Of a DNA stretch of 64,000 bases, positions 61,801 through 64,000 are shown piece by piece. The notes under the pieces are model-generated. The model saw nothing but the letters and a program-made list of their open reading frames with translations. It had not been told where the DNA came from and did no database searches. The stretch comes from Botrytis cinerea B05.10 (Eukaryota > Ascomycota > Leotiomycetes > Helotiales > Sclerotiniaceae), in assembly GCF_000143535.2 (NCBI RefSeq), contig NC_037317.1, positions 1,426,001 through 1,490,000 of the forward strand, given 5' to 3'. Every line of letters starts with the position of its first letter. The stretch's first letter is position 1. Position numbers and translations under genes: made by a program.

Positions 61801-63719
61801 CGGGCCAGAATGGAAAATACCAGCCAATCGCATTCTATTCCCGAAAACTATCACCAGCTGAGTTGAATTACGAGATATATGACAAAGAATTGCTGGCGAT
61901 AGTCGATGCATTTAGAGAATGGCGAGTATATTTGGAAGGATCGAAATACACAGTACAGGTGTATACAGATCATAAGAACTTGGTTTACTTCACCACAACG
62001 AAGCAGTTAAACAGACGACAGGTCAGATGGTCGGAGACCATGGCCAACTACAATTTCAGAATTTCATATGTCAAAGGATCAGAAAACGCTAGAGCCGACG
62101 CTCTTAGCCGAAAACCAGAATATCAAGAAAACAAAACGTACGAGTCATACGCTATATTCAAGAAAGACGGCGAATCACTGGTTTACAATGCACCACAGCT
62201 TGCAGCAACACACCTGTTGGAAGACAACTACCTTAGGAAACAGATCCAATCACACTACGACAAGGATGCTACTGCCACACGCATACGCAAGACAATAGAA
62301 CCAGGATTCACTATAGAAAATGATACCATATACTTTCATGGAAAAGTATACATTCCGAGTCAAATGACCAAGGAATTTGTGACGGAACAACATGGGTTGC
62401 CGGCACATGGACACCAAGGAATTGCAAGGACATTTGCAAGAATACGGGAAATCAGTTACTTCCCACGAATGAGAACGATAGTTGAAGAAGTTGTTGGAAA
62501 TTGTGACACCTGCATACGAAACAAGTCATCACGACATGCTCCGTATGGTCAGCTCCAGACCCCAGACATGCCTTCTCAGCCATGGAAGTCCATCACATGG
62601 GACTTTGTGGTCAAACTACCACTCTCAAAGGATCCTACTACAAGAATTGAGTACGACGCGATACTCAATATAGTAGACAGGCTAACGAAATTTGCATATA
62701 TGATACCATTCAAGGAAACATGGGATGCTGAACAACTAGCATATGTGTTCCTAAGGATCATAGTAAGCATACACGGAGTACCAGATGAGATAATCTCGGA
62801 TCGAGACAAGCTCTTTACCTCGAAATTCTGGACTACCTTATTAGCACTTATGGGTATCAAGAGAAAGCTATCGACATCTTTCCACCCACAAACAGATGGT
62901 CAAACAGAGAGGACCAATCAGACAATGGAAGCATATCTTAGATGCTATGTAAATTATCGACAAGACAATTGGGTAGAGCTATTACCCATGGCACAGTTCG
63001 CATACAATACATCGGAAACGGAAACCACGAAAATCACCCCAGCACGAGCTAATTTTGGGTTTAATCCACAAGCGTATAAAATCCCGATACCACAAGAAGT
63101 TAATGCCGAATCAGCAATAGTACAAGTCGAACAGCTGAAAGATCTCCAAAAGCAACTAGCTCTTGATCTAAGATTCATATCTTCCAGAACAGCAGCGTAC
63201 TACAATACGAAACGTAGTATGGAACCTACGCTTAAAGAGGGGGATAAAGTTTATTTGCTACGACGAAACATCGAAACCAAGAGACCAAGCAATAAACTCG
63301 ACCACAGGAAACTAGGACCATTCAAGATTGATAAGGTAATAGGAACGGTTAATTATCGATTGAAATTACCAGACACAATGAATATCCACCCAGTATTTCA
63401 CATATCCTTGCTCGAGCCAGCACCACCAGGAGCGCCAAATGCGCCATTTACAGAAATTGAACCAGTCAACCCAAACGCCATATACGATGTCGAAACAATA
63501 CTAGACTGCAAATACGTCAGAAACAAGGTCAAGTATTTGATCAAATGGTTAGACTACCCACATTCAGAAAACACATGGGAATTCAAGGAGGATCTCAGCT
63601 GCCCTGAGAAACTACGGGCATTCCACCTGAAGTACCCACATCTGCCAACAAAGCCTCAAGCTCCGCATCAGACAACAAAGGCAACGAGGGGTCGAAGAAA
63701 CCAAAAGAAGAACCACTAG
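58866..63719 (+). CDS. Gag-Pol polyprotein of a gypsy chromovirus
   Basis: One frame of 1617 residues with no stop or shift. Gag core at about 30-200, then a zinc knuckle CFECGKAGHRAADC (CX2CX4HX4C, about 272-285). Protease DSGATGNF at about 459. Reverse transcriptase at about 690-900 with YLDD at 816-819 in place of YxDD's usual YIDD. RNase H has its first Asp at about 966 (ETDSSDFAIG). Integrase has a HHCC finger ending CDTC at about 1214-1217, and the DDE triad in ITWDF, IISDRD and QTERTNQ. A chromodomain lies at about 1540-1592 (YLIKWLDYPHSENTWEF), which in relatives steers insertion to marked chromatin. Gag and Pol are fused, so no programmed frameshift is needed; the gag to pol ratio must be set another way. 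Confidence 0.97.
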   Translation: MASRATATGQSAGDTNDIEMTDAPKEITINETLKIALPDKYQGSRQELDTFLLQLEIYFRFNEDKFTTKESKSIWAASYLRGEATKWIQPYLRDYFEHDDKDRMQPTRTIFNSFEGFKTEIRRIFGNSNELEVAEDKIFNLKQTGSALKYATEFRRYAGTTKWDEIAIMSHYRKGLKPEVRLELERSAESTDLNDLIQDSIESDDRLYRYRQSQRSYKPQGNQKQGRYRKNEGRPRYNPQRYGDPMELDATHYTNGNDDSEKRRRRENNLCFECGKAGHRAADCRSKKTGGKRGNFKPKFGKGQLNATFTIPENPTKSENTETFTVEEFQQLLKELPRNQEGMNAIDLWEQEYYRTPTPSVTEESHQDEAEADHATMSWTACYDEFCGIHRSDKEATGWFPKKRKTKNHQNNVTCEDLTPNITSQEVRKVTQQLNATGQAGQIYCKVQINGHIQSAMIDSGATGNFIAPEAVKYLGIPLQTKQHPYRLQLVDGQLAGSDGKISQETIPIRMGITQHTEVIQLDVVPLGQQQIILGMPWLKAHNPKIDWAQGVVTFDQCKSGHRDTLEASARRNTRQGELNANNTGDVGHPVQGPPLRAKASTPPLQMQKPTTRHEIAIEAKERPTIPEQYKKYEHVFKEPGIHEALPEHKPWDHEIILEEGKMPVHTPIYSMSADELKRLREYIDDNLAKGWIRESASQVASPTMWVPKKDGPDRLVVDYRKLNTLTKKDRYPLPLATELRDRLGGATIFTKMDLRNGYHLIRMKEGEEWKTAFKTRYGLYEYQVMPFGLTNAPATFMRLMNNVLSQYLDTCCICYLDDILVYSNNKVQHIKDVSNILESLSKADLLCKPSKCEFHVTETEFLGFTVSSQGLKMSKDKVKAVLEWKQPTTIKEVQSFLGFVNFYRRFIKGYSGITTPLTTLTRKDQESFEWTAKAQESFDTLKQAVAEEPILLTFDPEKEIIVETDSSDFAIGAVLSQPGQNGKYQPIAFYSRKLSPAELNYEIYDKELLAIVDAFREWRVYLEGSKYTVQVYTDHKNLVYFTTTKQLNRRQVRWSETMANYNFRISYVKGSENARADALSRKPEYQENKTYESYAIFKKDGESLVYNAPQLAATHLLEDNYLRKQIQSHYDKDATATRIRKTIEPGFTIENDTIYFHGKVYIPSQMTKEFVTEQHGLPAHGHQGIARTFARIREISYFPRMRTIVEEVVGNCDTCIRNKSSRHAPYGQLQTPDMPSQPWKSITWDFVVKLPLSKDPTTRIEYDAILNIVDRLTKFAYMIPFKETWDAEQLAYVFLRIIVSIHGVPDEIISDRDKLFTSKFWTTLLALMGIKRKLSTSFHPQTDGQTERTNQTMEAYLRCYVNYRQDNWVELLPMAQFAYNTSETETTKITPARANFGFNPQAYKIPIPQEVNAESAIVQVEQLKDLQKQLALDLRFISSRTAAYYNTKRSMEPTLKEGDKVYLLRRNIETKRPSNKLDHRKLGPFKIDKVIGTVNYRLKLPDTMNIHPVFHISLLEPAPPGAPNAPFTEIEPVNPNAIYDVETILDCKYVRNKVKYLIKWLDYPHSENTWEFKEDLSCPEKLRAFHLKYPHLPTKPQAPHQTTKATRGRRNQKKNH

Positions 63720-63996
63720 GAGTAGACGTAGTAACAGCGGTTGCTGTTTCTTTCTCCGCACGCTCCTTTTCCAATTTTTCCTTTTCCAACCTTTCATTCT
63801 CCTCAGCTAGATCAAGCTCTTCTAGCGTACGAAGATCTCGACGAATCATCTCCTTTTCACGCTTGCGAAGAAATTCTTGTTGCTTGCGCAATCGAAGAAT
63901 CCGGGCATTAATCTCCTGCGACTGAGCGAAAGCCTTTTCTTCCTCCAAGCGCAGCAGCTCCTGCTGTCGCTCCAAAGATTCATAGTTTGTAGGCAT
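63595..63996 (-). CDS. Antisense charged coiled-coil ORF in the retroelement
   Basis: An open frame of 133 residues on the strand opposite gag-pol, starting at the ATG at 63996 and overlapping the last 125 bases of gag-pol. Residues 5-90 are nearly pure Glu/Lys/Arg/Gln/Leu with a heptad-like pattern (LERQQELLRLEEEKAF), strongly predicted coiled coil. A Ser/Thr/Gly linker and a short hydrophobic-acidic tail (LPLLSDAELEALL) follow. No known retroelement domain. The amino-acid pattern is coherent along the part that lies outside gag-pol, so it may be a real accessory gene of the element; transcription is untested and it could extend 5' of 63996 only if spliced. Confidence 0.55.
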   Translation of the reverse strand: MPTNYESLERQQELLRLEEEKAFAQSQEINARILRLRKQQEFLRKREKEMIRRDLRTLEELDLAEENERLEKEKLEKERAEKETATAVTTSTPSGSSFGFFDPSLPLLSDAELEALLADVGTSGGMPVVSQGS

Positions 63997-64000
63997 CTCT

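Larger units (their letters stand above)
58254..64000 (+). mobile_element. Ty3/gypsy chromovirus retrotransposon (3' end beyond the window)
   Basis: A 5' LTR, a short leader, a single uninterrupted gag-pol ORF with a C-terminal chromodomain, and an overlapping antisense ORF. The 3' LTR is not reached. Identity of the 5' LTR with a nearby solo LTR and the intact ORF indicate recent activity. Order PR-RT-RNaseH-IN-chromodomain defines a chromovirus; Boty of Botrytis is the type I would compare first. Confidence 0.95.

Overview
The window is nuclear DNA of a filamentous ascomycete. Genes carry several short introns (about 45-75 nt) with GT..AG ends and visible CTAAC-type branch sites. The gene set is typical of plant-associated Leotiomycetes: CDC48, alternative NADH dehydrogenase, V-ATPase proteolipid, Rom2-type RhoGEF, PHS1, a secreted pepsin-type protease and a pectin lyase. 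The gypsy retroelement at the right end resembles Boty-type chromoviruses of Botrytis, so I favour Sclerotiniaceae (Botrytis or a close relative). That is inference from family resemblance; no search was run.

Layout. 0-39 kb is a housekeeping landscape: a Ser/Thr-rich secreted protein cut by the left edge (-), a conserved small protein (+), CDC48 (-), mitochondrial type II NADH dehydrogenase (-), a GNAT acetyltransferase (-), a single-pass membrane protein (+), a DUF4336-like protein (-), a coiled-coil membrane protein (-), an aspartic protease (-), V-ATPase subunit c (-), a Rom2-like RhoGEF (+) and PHS1 dehydratase (-). 39.7-42 kb holds a decayed dynamin-family GTPase. It is followed by an Arg/Ser-rich unknown protein (+) and a pectin lyase (-).

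48-56 kb is an accessory block of one short-chain dehydrogenase and two unrelated cytochrome P450s, all on the minus strand, interrupted by an AT-rich relic that looks repeat-derived and mutated. 56.9-64 kb is transposon territory: a Tc1/mariner-like non-autonomous relic with TA duplications, a solo LTR nested in it with a perfect 5-bp duplication, and a nearly complete Ty3/gypsy chromovirus with an intact 1617-aa gag-pol ORF. The solo LTR and the element's 5' LTR are the same 561-bp sequence in opposite orientation 452 bp apart, so the locus is a long, apparently perfect inverted repeat.

The SDR and P450s could act together in a small oxidative pathway, but no PKS, NRPS or terpene synthase is in view. 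The secreted protease and pectin lyase fit a plant-degrading lifestyle. Coordinates of multi-exon genes span start to stop codon; exon limits are in the evidence text. They were read by hand from splice signals and reading-frame continuity.
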